A DNA stretch of 64,000 nt from Phlebiopsis flavidoalba (lineage: Eukaryota; Basidiomycota; Agaricomycetes; Polyporales; Phanerochaetaceae). This document shows positions 34,031 through 45,310 of the stretch, piece after piece. The translations under genes and the position numbers were made by a program. The notes beneath the pieces are model-generated. The model was not told the DNA's origin. It saw only the letters and a program-made list of their open reading frames with translations, and did not search any database. Location: contig JAOCPU010000012.1 of assembly GCA_035772785.1 (NCBI GenBank), positions 248,001-312,000 on the forward strand. Direction: 5' to 3'. Within the stretch, counting starts at the first letter, position 1, and the number at the start of each line of letters is the position of its first letter.

Positions 34031-35009
34031 TTAGAGTCGTGACTGGAGGAGAAGTAAACAGCGAAGGTTGCAAGTTGAGGGAGGGTCGCAACTGCAGGGT
34101 TCCTAGAGCAGGTGGAAGTCTGTATATTTATACTAGTTGAGTCCGGAAATTACCGCACATGCATACATCTGGTTTGAAGAGCTGCGGCATTTTTTTTGGG
34201 TAGCCGTGAGCTGTGGTGGCAGACATCGCGTAGACTTTGGGTCGGGCTGCGGGCATCATGTTTTCCCTTGAACTATAATTCGCCGCTCTTTACTTGATGG
34301 TCTAATCGCGTCCCCATGAGAGCAAACTCCGGAGTGATAGTGCTGCATAACATGTACGTACATAAGATGGCATAGATGATATCCTTGACGAGCTCTGGGA
34401 ATTAATGGGGCTCGGCAAATGTAAGGCAACTGCTACGGATTGCATCTGGCAGACACGGATCTTGCTACGCCATCTTGCAACTTTGTTCAACAAAGAGCAA
34501 GCACGTATTGGCCACGTCACTGATTGCGGAACTTGTGTTTGAGTGTGATCAAAAGCGGGAAAGAACGCAACGTGCATACCAATGTGATGTGCAGTGCGGA
34601 TGCCTCATGTCCTCCGTACCATGACTTTTGATGAACGGTAACCTGACAAAAAGTTAGACAAAGTCAAGAGCGTATGTAAGTAGCCGAGTCTGCTGGAACA
34701 TCAAACAATTCCTGGGGAATATTGGACTGTGACTGCGTGCGACTACCCCGCTGCTAAACATTCATAATGGCGCAGTAAAATATAACCTGTGAGTCTATAT
34801 ATTATCCATTTAGTCTTACATATACCCTGAAGAACTACGAAGGTAGTGGTGCTCACCGATTGATACCTAATAACTAGCTGCCATGTCTCACAGCGCACCG
34901 GCGAGTGATGGTGAACCAGCGAGACATCGTAAGCACTCCAACACCACGCACACTCAGCACAGCCGTTCAAAGGACGTGTCAGAAATGACAGTGATGATAA
35001 AGATGTAAT
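34031..35009. other. Spacer between the unrecognised gene and the dioxygenase gene
   Basis: Short frames only. It should hold the promoter of the gene at 30960-34030 and the 3' region of the dioxygenase gene. No repeat with defined ends was found. Confidence 0.4.
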
Positions 35010-36692
35010 TTAATCTACGAGACCTGCATCTTTCCTATCCTGGGCCAAGTCTCCGGAATATGAGAAGAAATTCAGCTCCTGAGCCCAACGTGTATCTCGC
35101 TCAGCCAAGAACCGCTCGGCCTCTTCATCGTCTTGCTTTCGCAATGTTGCCCACGATCGAAAACCGTACTCCACAAACCGAAAGAGACCACCCGAAGCGT
35201 ATTGCGTAAAAGACCAACGCGTCTCACCTGCAGCGATAGGCACGTTCCCATGAGAGATGCACGCGGACGGGATGATTGCAGCGGATCCCGGGGGAAATTC
35301 GACACAGCGATCCCGAATTGCCGCATGATGATATGCCCTCCGCGTTTGGGATCAAAGTCGCCGTCGCAGAAGATGGGACACCAGCCAGCCGCCCGATTTC
35401 CTTTCTCATGGTTCTCGATGCTCGAAGCTGATAGCGTTGGGACCGAAGTTGAACGACGCCGCAGGAAAGACGGAGGTCTGCCAGTTGTATCCTAGCTCCG
35501 TGGTACTTGTCGAAGAGGCGGTCCAATTTGGTGGCGTAGTCACGATATAGTTTGGGAGCATAGAATGCGAAAGCGCCTCCGGCAAGGATTAATCATTGGC
35601 TGAAAGGAAGTCAAAGAGCCACTCACTGCTGCAGAAGGATGCGATTCTAGTGATCGCCTTGTTCTCCAAGAGCCTTGATATAACGCCTTGGTTGTGCTTA
35701 TTATGACAGAGTCTTCCTGGTCGCTGATAGGAAAGTAAATAAACCAACGTAATAGCTCAATATACGAGGATCCTCCTACCGTCTGCCCACCGCCGTACGA
35801 AACGCCAACAGCGATGGTACGAAACGGACCGCGGCGATCCTTTTTCTTACCAAAACTTGAGACTCTTGGCTGCTTCGTCCATGGCAGCTGAAGCGTTCTT
35901 GCGACAGATCTTCCAATCCTCAGGATTATCCACACTGCCAGGATGCCCGGGCAGCACCCCCGACTACTCTGCTTGAATCATCCAGAATGAGCGTCGGCGT
36001 CCTGAGACAAAATACCAGCACATCAAGATATTAAACATGTACTAGCGAAAGTGCTAACTGGCGGCGTACCTTCCGTCCCAAGGGATAATCTTGATACCCT
36101 CCTCTTCTAACTTGCTTAGCGTCTGCGAAACTGTCTTGACGGGGACACGCCGAGCAATCCAGGCTCCTCGAGCAACAGTCTTGATCTTGAGCATATCGAA
36201 GCCAGTGAGCGAAAGAGAGATGTTGTTCTTGTATTTCTTTGACAGGCTAGATCGAATCTTGTAAGTGCTAGGCGTGATTTTGGCCTTCTTATTGGCTACT
36301 CGTCTACTTTTCCCGATTTGTTGTCGCGTACGTGGCTTCTTGAGCAAGGGTGATCGATGCCCAGTACCAGAATCTTGCTCAGTGTCCGCCAAAGAGAGAT
36401 CCGGGACGCCGTTATGTTCGCCTTGGCCACTAGACACTGGCGAAGCCTGTGGCGACTGACGAGGAGTGCTGAGGGGACTACACACCGGAGTGGAGAAAAA
36501 GGCCCAAGGGTCCTCCGGAGCCAAAGACGGAGAACGCGGATAGTAAAGTTGCTGTCCTGGCTCTATGTCCCCCAACCCGTTGGCCTCGCGGGATTCGCGC
36601 TTCGAAAGAGCTTCTTGAAGGAGGACGTCAATGTGACATCCCTCGAAGCGTAAGGCAACCTCTTCGAGGCTTTGAGGAGTCGTATTCACCAT
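35010..36692 (-). CDS. TET/JBP-like 2-oxoglutarate/Fe(II) dioxygenase
   Basis: The C-terminal half has the fungal TET/JBP double-stranded beta-helix: NFGPNAISFEHR followed by a one-base gap where the Asp of HxD is expected (about 35412-35420), DFDPKRGGHIIMRQFGIAV, an EFPPGSAAIIPSA strand, HGNVPIAAGETRWSFTQYA (second iron-binding His near 35251, 2OG-binding Arg of GETR near 35220), then GGLFRFVEYGFR. Upstream is the conserved GVSYGGGQ motif (about 35781-35806). The N-terminus (MVNTTPQSLEEVALRFEGC) leads to a Ser/Pro-rich linker and a basic stretch. TET/JBP enzymes oxidise methylated pyrimidines in DNA or RNA; activity here is inferred. Start at 36692, stop at 35010-35012. Introns occur near 36.05, 35.95 and 35.7 kb. 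Frame breaks near 35.50, 35.41 and 35.3 kb need resolving. Confidence 0.82.
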
Positions 36693-37099
36693 GCCAGTAG
36701 AGAGTGGGGTGTGATGTTCGAGGCGAGTGAGGAGAGTGAAGGAAGAGAGTAGGTGGTCGAGCGGTTAGGACTTAGGGCTTTCGCCGAGTGCGCGAGCTGG
36801 ATTGTGATGGTCACACCGTGACGTGACGTGACCGACGCGTCCATGGCCCTTGACTCTCGTTTTTTTCGTGGCCTCCTCCTTCTCTCTGCACACCATTGCC
36901 CTCTCGCTTCCTTAAATCCATCCTACCTACTTTCTATCTCATACACAAAACATCCTCCCCCTAGTCCATCTGCACTAGATTCGTTGTCTCCAGCACGCCG
37001 GCATCCATCCCATTCGATGCGCGAACCTCTCCCTTTACACTACACAGCGCGAGAGCCTGGCTGCGCACGCGCATCAAGGCCTCCCCTGCACCTCCCCCA

Positions 37100-37620
37100 G
37101 AGGTAGCTTCACTGGGCCGACTTATAGACGCTCTATGAAGCGTCTTTTGCTATGAGGGGAGAGCATCTGCGTGCTGCCTGCTTGGGGTGAACGCGAGCCA
37201 TTGAGGGCAAGTCGCCACAAGACACGCTCTCGGGACTGAGCTAGGAGGGGGGGACACGCCTCCGCCTCACTTCTATGCGACCCGCCTCTGAATGATAAGC
37301 CCTGTATGAAGCCCTGGGCGCGGTGTAGGGAAGGTGTAAGGTGTGTGCTTTATTTTCGTCTGTTTTCGCCGCCGTTTGTGCCCCAGCAACCGTGAGGTCC
37401 TTACGGCACGTTGCGTCCTGCTCGAATCACCTTCTTCGCCCTTCCGACCAGTGGCTTCGCTGGGGGCTGACAGGCTCTACGGGCTACTTGGGGGGCATTG
37501 GGGAAAGTTCGAGTGGGGAGGTGCAACTTTCTGGCCACCTTCACGACGGCCGCGAACCCCCACGCGTCTCAAGTTTCGTACCCTACTGGGCTGACAAGCC
37601 CCTATGGGGATCGATAGAGC
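37100..37620. repeat. Three degenerate copies of a CTGGGCTGACA..GCYCTAYGGG motif
   Basis: Related segments lie at about 37107-37143, 37453-37490 and 37580-37612, each running TTCACTGGG..CTGACA..CTATGGGG-like in the same orientation. No gene is recognised between 36693 and 38089 on either strand. Confidence 0.35.
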
Positions 37621-38089
37621 GCGTACGGCGAGCCAGATGTGTTGGGTCACGAAAGTATAGCCCTCTCGCAACCGTGCTTGGCCATCATGACGCGTTTGTG
37701 AATAAACGCGGCTAGTGTTGGTGCACATGCTTTCCTCGCTGATCTCCTCTGCTTGAATACTGTACTTACAAGCTATCACATCTAGACATGCGCTTTTTTT
37801 ATGCGATACACCACGAATGACAAGGAAATCGAAAACGGTGTTTTCGTAGAGGTCTTGTGAAGGTCCTCCCAAACGGATTTGCGAAGGGGACCCGGAGATG
37901 CACATGTACAGACTGATGACCACGGACGACGTGTTTTTTGTGTAAGACATGTAGTCGTTGGCCGCAAACTAGCACTAGTACGAGTAAAGATAATGCTTAA
38001 TTCATATTTACAATGCCCTGAGCCTTTGACCTGGCCGACAAAAGTCAATTACTACAAAACTTCGCGCACAGATAAATGCATAGACTTAC

Positions 38090-41000
38090 CATCTCACCCA
38101 AAAAAATCTGCTTGACACGTAGAAAATGCGTCAGAGTCAACGAGATCGACTACAAAGAAGTCGTTTTCTGTGTCGTAGGAGTCGACCCAACATATAGCAC
38201 CACAACGTATGACGTTTCGGAGCGAAATAAAATGGCATGACGCCGCGTGAGCGTGCACACGGAGGACGCCATAGGCTTAGGTGACGATCTTTGCGAACGT
38301 GGACATTGAGTGAGGCTGGAGGTGTCCTTATCCATGGGCTGCACAAGGGCGATCGGCTCTGGTGCTCCATTGCCAATTTTGCAGATAAACGTGTAGACCA
38401 GTTTTGCAAACGCGATCTGTTCACCCCGATGAAACATGACACCGTCATACCTTGGTAAGATACCGTAGAAATTAGGAGCACAGCGCAAGAGATCTGTACA
38501 TGAGGTCCATGTCACCGTAGACTCGAAGGTAGTCTTGATATACCGGGCATTCAATAATCTACAGAAGCTTAATTTACTATCTCAGCCTTTCCAGAGAGTC
38601 AATGGATGACTCACGTCGACATTTGGGAACCGTATTCAATCAACGGTGTGTTGCCGTTAGGGCCGAAGCTGGCTGTTGACGAACTCGGTCAGGTTTTTGG
38701 AAAAAAGCTCGTAAATGCGTGGTTCGCTTCGATATGCTTGTTCCACCTGTCCAAGGCGGCAGGTGGTTTTTCTGCCTCGATCCGAGGTAAATATCTCCGA
38801 ACTGGTACGGGAGATATCACGGTCATCGTCGTCCACCGATTTGTCCTCCGAGTCTGTAGTCTTCTCCTTTGCGGCCGCTGACCACAGATCAATATCTGCG
38901 CGCATGAAGTCCGAAACGGTTGTCCGATGAACCGACCGTAGAATCTTAGAGGAGAGCATGAGAGAATATTAGAATAAGCAATAAAAAGGACTGTCATTTG
39001 ATCTTACCTGTGGGGACTACATCCTTCTTGTTCGTGTCCATATTGTAAGATTCCTTTGCTTCGGTATGATAGGGTGTTCAAAGCTTTTTGTGCAGAACGT
39101 AGCAGATACTTCCCTTGTCTTCGATATCATAGTATGTATGATCTCCGGCGTGGTACTTGGGGTAGCCCCAGTTTTTTGCGTCGTAGGATAAAGCTGAGAG
39201 TATCGCTGTAATACGTTATAGTTTAGATATGCATGAGTATAACTTAATTGACACTACCTGCACTTCTCAGACAGTTAGTACTTACCTCTATGAGCCTCGA
39301 TAAATCTGAGAAAACCAGGAGCGACCAGCACGAGAGGGTATGTTCTGTATTGTTGCTCCGGCCAAAGTACATGTCGTGCTCGAGATATGCGCGTACATGC
39401 ACCTGAGAAGCAAATACCCCTCAGGGATGGGCGACTCTTCAGTCAGAAAGAACGTTGTGACTAAGCGTAGATAATAAACTGCACCACATGATCAGGACCA
39501 CATTCGTTGCTCCGCAAATATGTAAATGATATTACCCTGGATATATCGCGATATTTTACTACGTCTGTAAAATGAATCTTCACCACCAGCTTTGAAGTGG
39601 TTAATATTTCGCCAGCGCGGTAAGGCATCCATCCTAAGATGAAATTCGTCAAATAACAATATAAATCGGCTTCAGATCAATGTGAGCTCACTGGCTATCC
39701 ACCTGTGCCATAGCTGCTCGACCTCAACGTCTTCAAGAATTTCCTGAAAGACGATCCATAGGTGATCTGAAAAATTTCCCGCCTTCGTTGAACATGAAGG
39801 CGGTCCACAGTGAATTGCGTCGTGAGGGTCTGAATTTGCAACAGTCCAGAATGCGTTCTACGTGCCAGGGTGTATATCAGACTTCCAACTCTTGGAACAT
39901 GCTTGCCGTGAGAGTTGAGAACATACCTCGACATTTCGAAGACCCTGCGGTTTCAGGAGAGCATCCTTCTGCCCTAAATTGAGAGATCTATCCCAAACAA
40001 CATCTTTGCGCAATTTTAGCTGTCCGTCTTTCGAAGGTTTTCTCCACGTTTGTAAGCTCCTCGGTAGGCACAAGGCATACAGGGCACGGACGGGCTCCTT
40101 TGAATCCCCGTATAAGGGACATGAAGCATCTAACACATATTTATAGGTCAGCAGTCGTGCCCAGATCTGAAGTCTGTAAAAACGTACTGCTCCTCATAAT
40201 CAGCAGATAAAATGTGAACGAACGGAAACAGAAGATGTCGAATTTGGTTGTCAGGGGCTGGAGAATAGCCATCCTGTTTGTGAGTATGGGGCAATTGTCT
40301 CTAGAAGGAGACGGAATGCATGGTGCCATACAACCCGCTTGAAGTTTGTGAACGTAGTTTTTCCGTTGTGTTCAGCTTCTTCTGCGCACCTGAATATTGG
40401 CAAAATTTATAGCATGAAGCTTTCAATGAGTAGCTTGCAGTAGAACATACCATGGGTAACCAACCAACGATGCGTATGCATCCAACACCATTCCCGTTTC
40501 GTATTTCCTGAGACAGGTTCGAGATGCACATCATCACGGGATATCCCTTTGCAGTCCCGGAATGAGGAGAGTTTGGTCTTGTCGGCATAGAGAATTAGAC
40601 CCAGGGGTTTTGCACCGAGCGGAAGCTTAGACTGTGGAAATGGGTTAGCATGGATGTGAGAGCAGTGAGCACCTTAGATTCCAGAACATACCTGAATATT
40701 CCATGCTCGACATGCAGTGAAGGGCTCATTGATAAAGCTCACCCATGACCCCGCAATCATATCGATACAGACGGCGAGAATCCCAATGCCATGTGAGGGG
40801 CCAACTTAGGATCAGCAAGCTGGTCAGTACCCAGTTCCAAAGCGGTCGGGAATAAACCTCGTATTTGAAGTCTTTCTTCTGATATGTTACTTTCATATTC
40901 TTCTGCATCTGAAACTATAAAGAAATAGTGAGCAAATGTGGTAGGTGCAGTCTCTCAGAATATACTTTACCCCGCTTTGCAGCTCGGATGCTTTTTCCCA

Positions 41001-42097
41001 TGCTAATCGTAAATCCGTTGAATTCTTCAAGGTAAATTTGGCCTTCTGTTCCGCAACCTTGTTGATGATTGCAAGAAGCTTGTCGACTTGTCCCTGGTTA
41101 AGGTGAGCATCCTGAGCGACTTCAGCAAATTCAAATCGAGTAGCTCCTTGAACGGATGCCACGGAAGTAAATCCGGATCCAAAGGTGGGACTTGGGAGGG
41201 TGTCTTCGGATCTGTGCTTCTAAGCTCGGCTCGAGGTTTGTAGTCCTTCTTTGAGCTGATACGTGGCAGTAATCCACTGTGTGGATGATATACAGTCATA
41301 ATGTCACCTTGTTGTGGCTCACGGCTATTTTCTGAGCTTGCCCGAATTGAGGAGGCTGTCAGTGATAAATAAGTTCAAATCAGCACTCCTTACTTCATAA
41401 TACGCCAGTAGCTAGAATTTTAGACAACACACCATAGTCGTCTGGGTTTACCGCAGGATTCCATTTTTGGCCTCCACGGCTCCTCTTCAGGAGCAGCCTG
41501 GGTCTCGGAGGATATTCTGATGGGGCTTCCACTGTGCGGCGTGTGGCCTGGACATCAGGGTTTCAAAGGTACGCCTGATGCGGCATCATGGTAAGCGGCC
41601 ATATAGTATAGCCAGGCCGCTGAGTACTCGTACCTTCAGAACTTCTAAGTTCATTGTCAACGGACATGGGATTCTCTTGAGTTGGTTGATCTGTCAGGAA
41701 ATCCTGCTCTAAGCATGAAGGACATTGTTGATCAGCCATTTTGTTGCATAGATAGTACAGCACATTAGAAGAAATTCTTACCTCCGTGACTTGCGGCTGG
41801 CGGTAAACCGTGGTTCACCGAACCTGCAGGTACAGTAGGATTGCTCCCCGGACCCAGACGCGACTTGATTCAAGTCAGGAGGTGGAAGGCGGGAGTTTAG
41901 CTGCATGTTTCTCCGTCGCTGTAGACATCCCTTTTTATGCATGCCCATTCCTTTCCGGGTACCAACAAAATGTATAGCAGATGTCACACGTCACTGTGCC
42001 CAGGACATTTGGATGACTTCCGTGCTGGATGGTCAGGTTTGTTGCTGCGAGACCTCTTCGGCTTTCCATTTCCATCGCCCGAGTGTGTTTTTGTCAT
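38090..42097 (-). mobile_element. Plavaka-type DNA transposase gene
   Basis: A multi-exon transposase whose pieces fall in the order known for fungal Plavaka proteins. From the ATG at 42097: a Cys/His pair (CPGH, HKKGC), PLDPDLLPWHPF, KVTYQKKDFKYEVYSRPLW, LILYADKTKLSSFGTAKGYP, ISNLSQEIRNGNGVG, RIVGWLPM, VVWHHAF, VRALYALCLP-like region, DRLH then FSDHLW, ALPRWRNINHF, YLLLRCMYA, NARYIKTTFESTVTWTSCTD, LLRCAPNFYG, PRYDGVMFHR, GAPEPIALVQPMD, RKDRHL, and FFVVDLVDSDAFLRVKQIF before a GTAAGT donor at 38089. A further exon to about 37782 is possible. Plavaka enzymes are cut-and-paste transposases described in basidiomycetes. Many frame breaks suggest an inactive copy or consensus error. Terminal repeats were not found. 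Confidence 0.82.
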
Positions 42098-42814
42098 GAG
42101 AGGATTGACAGCTACAAGCAATTGACCGAATACGAAGTTTAGCCTAAGTCAAAACCGAGCGCAAGCCAGCCATGTCAGCGCCCAGGTCCGGATCATCCGT
42201 GCATGTTTGGCGCTCCGAAGGTGGACCTGGGGCTTGTGATAATAAAATGCGCTGCGCCATAGAGATTCTCAGGAGGAAAGTGCTTGTACAATTCACATTC
42301 AAAATATATAGATTGCATTCAAGTTCCATAGCTTGAAACTGAACAAGTGCTGGCGCAAACAAGTACTTATACTTCTCTCCGACATCTGCAAAAAACCAAG
42401 GTGGTACCTATCAGCACAAGCTGCCTATACTGTTGTATCTCTTTACACTTCTACCTGTCAAATATTAGACATTCTATTTCTCTGTGGGATGCACATTGGC
42501 ACGTACCAGTTTGGACTGATTACAGGCGCCCATGTCCGCATCCCAAATCGGGTATGATGATGATGAAGCAGGCTGCCCCAACGGCATATCACAGTCTTAC
42601 GGTACAGCGAGTGTCTGGGAGGTCTCTGGATTTATACTCATATTTCTGCCAAAATATAAAAGTATATTTCGGGCATTGGTCAAGTAGAAAACGGACAAGG
42701 GCGTGTACAAATAGATGCATACTTATTCCGCTGAACAGTTCATGAGTGTGTTATATTATCGACAAGTCTCTATTAAATGAATGAGATATACAAAGGGACC
42801 CTGGTGAATCGCAC
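42098..42814. other. Upstream flank of the transposase gene
   Basis: No supported gene. Plus-strand frames of 74 and 132 codons at 42.33-42.75 kb have no recognisable content. This stretch should contain the 5' end of the Plavaka element, but no terminal inverted repeat partner to the 37.7-38.1 kb side is evident. Confidence 0.4.
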
Positions 42815-43115
42815 GACAAGAAGGAGCCAGGTCTCTTGTAGAGCCTTGTGAGACGGATAAAATCTTGGGATGTCTTGTGACCGTGGGCATCATCTTGGGA
42901 GATCTCGAGAAATGGCGCCTGATCTTGGAATCGGGGTTTTATCTTCCCGACCTTGGAATTCTCCATCACCATCTTCCCGATAAGTAGCGCCTCATCGCGT
43001 GACCTTGAGAAATGATTGGGAAGATGGGGATACCTCGGGATGTAATTCAAGATTATCTCAAGACTTTCCCAAGATGGCAGTATTGCAAGGCGGGAATCAA
43101 ATTTCCGACATTGCC
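42815..43115. repeat. Array of ATCTTGGGATGTCTTG-like motifs
   Basis: AATCTTGGGATGTCTTGTG at about 42860 is nearly the reverse complement of GCAAGACGTCCCAAGATTAC at about 29560. Further degenerate copies (ATCTTGGGAGATCTCGAG, ACCTTGGAATTC, TTTCCCAAGATGG) fill the stretch. It is an inverted relative of 29455-29765. Confidence 0.45.
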
Positions 43116-43563
43116 CTGCCCCCGCCCCATGACTGACGATCTCACCCATTCGATCTGCTATGACAGGTTTTCTCCGCATTTACGCGGTACATGAAACTGT
43201 GATGTCTATATTGTCAGCGCTTTCGACTCTTTCTCAAGCACTTCACGACAATGCGATTTCAGGCCCTTCAATCCGTCGGCGCGGAATGATGGTCGTGGTG
43301 AGACAATTTAAGTCATTCACCACTGAAGACGTTCCCTCAGGCTTGGGTGTTGGTCTATCACTCAGCATATGCACTACCTCCACTATTGGTGCTGAGGTTT
43401 ACGTAATAACGGTGTTAAATATATCAAAAGAGTGCATATACAATGGCGAGGGAGAGCATAAACCGCCCGAGCCGCATGAGACTGAGTCGTTAGAAACACA
43501 TGGGGAATGCATCGACCATATAAAAAAGCATAGGACGAAACCTTTGATTGATACTCTGAACTG

Positions 43564-45310
43564 CTACGTCCCTCGCTCCCTCTGGCTACTGTAGGACGTG
43601 CGCGCGGATTTTCTGACGTTATCCGGCGCATCTTCGTCCACAACCCTCTTGAGAGACGCCCTCGGGGCCATATTGGACGAGTCGTCTTCCGATACTTCCT
43701 TCTGAGAGACAGAAGGAGCATCGCTTGACATGTTACCTTGAGATACGGGGGATATGTGGCGTTCCGAATTGACAGGGGATCCATCTGCTTCTGCTACATC
43801 TGAATGGAATTTAGTGTGAGTCCTCGAGGCTGCTCGCTGAACTAGTCAGGTGCACCAACGTACGTTGGATCAGAAGCCATCTACGCATATTTGGGTTCCA
43901 CATACAGAGTCGACCTTTGTTGTACGTTTGTGGGAGCAGCCGTTGGAGTTCCTCTTCGTCAGTGACCATCCACAGCTGTTCGTATAGTTTTCCCATAGGT
44001 CACGGGCTGGCCTTCTCCCGGCTGAACTCTGATTTGCGCAACTCCAAATGTAATCATGTCTTGACGCTGCGATAACATTCGGTCGAGCCTCCCCCAGAAT
44101 TCACTAGAGAATTCAGATCGACGATACGGTGGGTAGTGATAAAACACAACCCCGATGAACAATGGGTGGACTTGTGTCGTGGTCGCTTCGGTGTGGCGGG
44201 GGAGGATTGCTGATATAAAGTCAGTGACTCGACGCACGCTGCCTTCACTGTTAATGCAGTATATCTCGAGGTCTTGCAATGTAGGGAAAGCGTCGCGAAG
44301 TGAGGTGTGTACTAGATCGAGAGGGGGATTTGAGTCATGCTCTGTAATGAGATAAACTACCGGAGAAGTCACTCACGAAGGTTTACGTTTGTGGTCATTG
44401 GCCCCAGACTGAGACGCATCTTTTGAAGGCGACCAGAGCCGTGTGTGCAAGCGGATTAAGCCGTCTACAGTCTTTGCGACTCTGTCGTCGAGGAGCATGA
44501 GATCATGAAGGCACAGGGTATGCACTCGTCTGAGACGATCCCCGAGGCCGCCAAAACCAGTCCAGCAAATGGACAGTGTGGGGATCTAGGACCCAGTCCG
44601 TCCCACCTTGGATTCTGATGTTCTTCAACTTGATGTGTGAACGTGACGCCAGGGTGCTCTCTGAAGAGAGAGTATCTCGGGTTTCGCGGTGCTCCAGGAG
44701 AGGTCATTGAGCACCACGCGCTGCAGACTCTGCAACGAATCTATCGTCCGCCGTATGTCGTTGAAGGAATGAAATGTCAACTTGGCAGAGTGTAAAGACT
44801 GGTCACGTTCTGGAGACTGTAGCTGTCCCGCATGGCGACAAAGAACGCCGTCGGCAGATAGATCGGTCCGTTTTCGATGTAGAGAGAGCAGAGCCTGGAT
44901 CCAATGATTCCGCGAGCCTTGATTGGAACCAGGTGAGTCGAAAAGCGAGGAACGTCGAGGTGTTTTCCGTCTACGGTGAGGACTTCCAAGGCGTCTTTCA
45001 TACCTGGCGTAGCACGAAACAGGACGTGAACCGCCTCGAAGCTCTTCTTGTCTGACTCTATTGTGGGCTGTATCCCAACCGTGCGCATCAGGTGGAATTG
45101 ACTGCGATGGCGCCAGGCCCGACATGTCAAGGAGCAGGCTTTCAACGTCGCGAACGCTTGATCCGTCCAGAGACTGTCCCATTCCGAGGCGTAGAATTTG
45201 GCGTCGGTTACCGCCACAAAGTCGATTATACGTTCATGGACCTCGGTCGCTAGGGAAGTAGGGGATTGCGACTTCGGTAGTACGGTCATAGCGGTACCCT
45301 TCAATGACAT
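43564..45310 (-). CDS. F-box-like / LRR-type protein, copy D (best preserved)
   Basis: A start at 45310 (MSLKGTAMTVL) leads to SLATEVHERIIDFV, the F-box-like core, and ATLKACSLTCRAWRHRSQF in one 177-codon open frame. LRR-like strands follow: LEVLTVDGKHLDVPRF, VPIKARGIIGSRLCSLYIE, PIYLPTAFFVAM. After a frame change comes KLTFHSFNDIRRTIDSLQ, then exons with LQDLEIYCINSEGSVRRV and ILPRHTEATTTQVHPLF, and a charged tail (SSNMAPRASLKRVVDEDAP, then VRKSARTSYSSQRERGT) to a TAG at 43564-43566. F-box proteins bring substrates to SCF ubiquitin ligases; the target is unknown. It has fewer breaks than copies A-C and a longer tail. It lies about 1.5 kb upstream of the transposase gene. Confidence 0.7.

Noticed and set aside
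36751..36800. GGTGGTCGAGCGGTTAGGA, similar to the D-arm region of Ser/Leu tRNAs
   Set aside because: No B-box (GGTTCGAATCC-like) sequence or closing acceptor stem downstream within tRNA distance; a degenerate match in the 5' flank of the dioxygenase gene.
37341..37715. 124-codon plus-strand frame near the 3' side of the transposase gene
   Set aside because: Overlapping frames of similar length on both strands and no recognisable motif; the degenerate repeat motif explains the sequence better.
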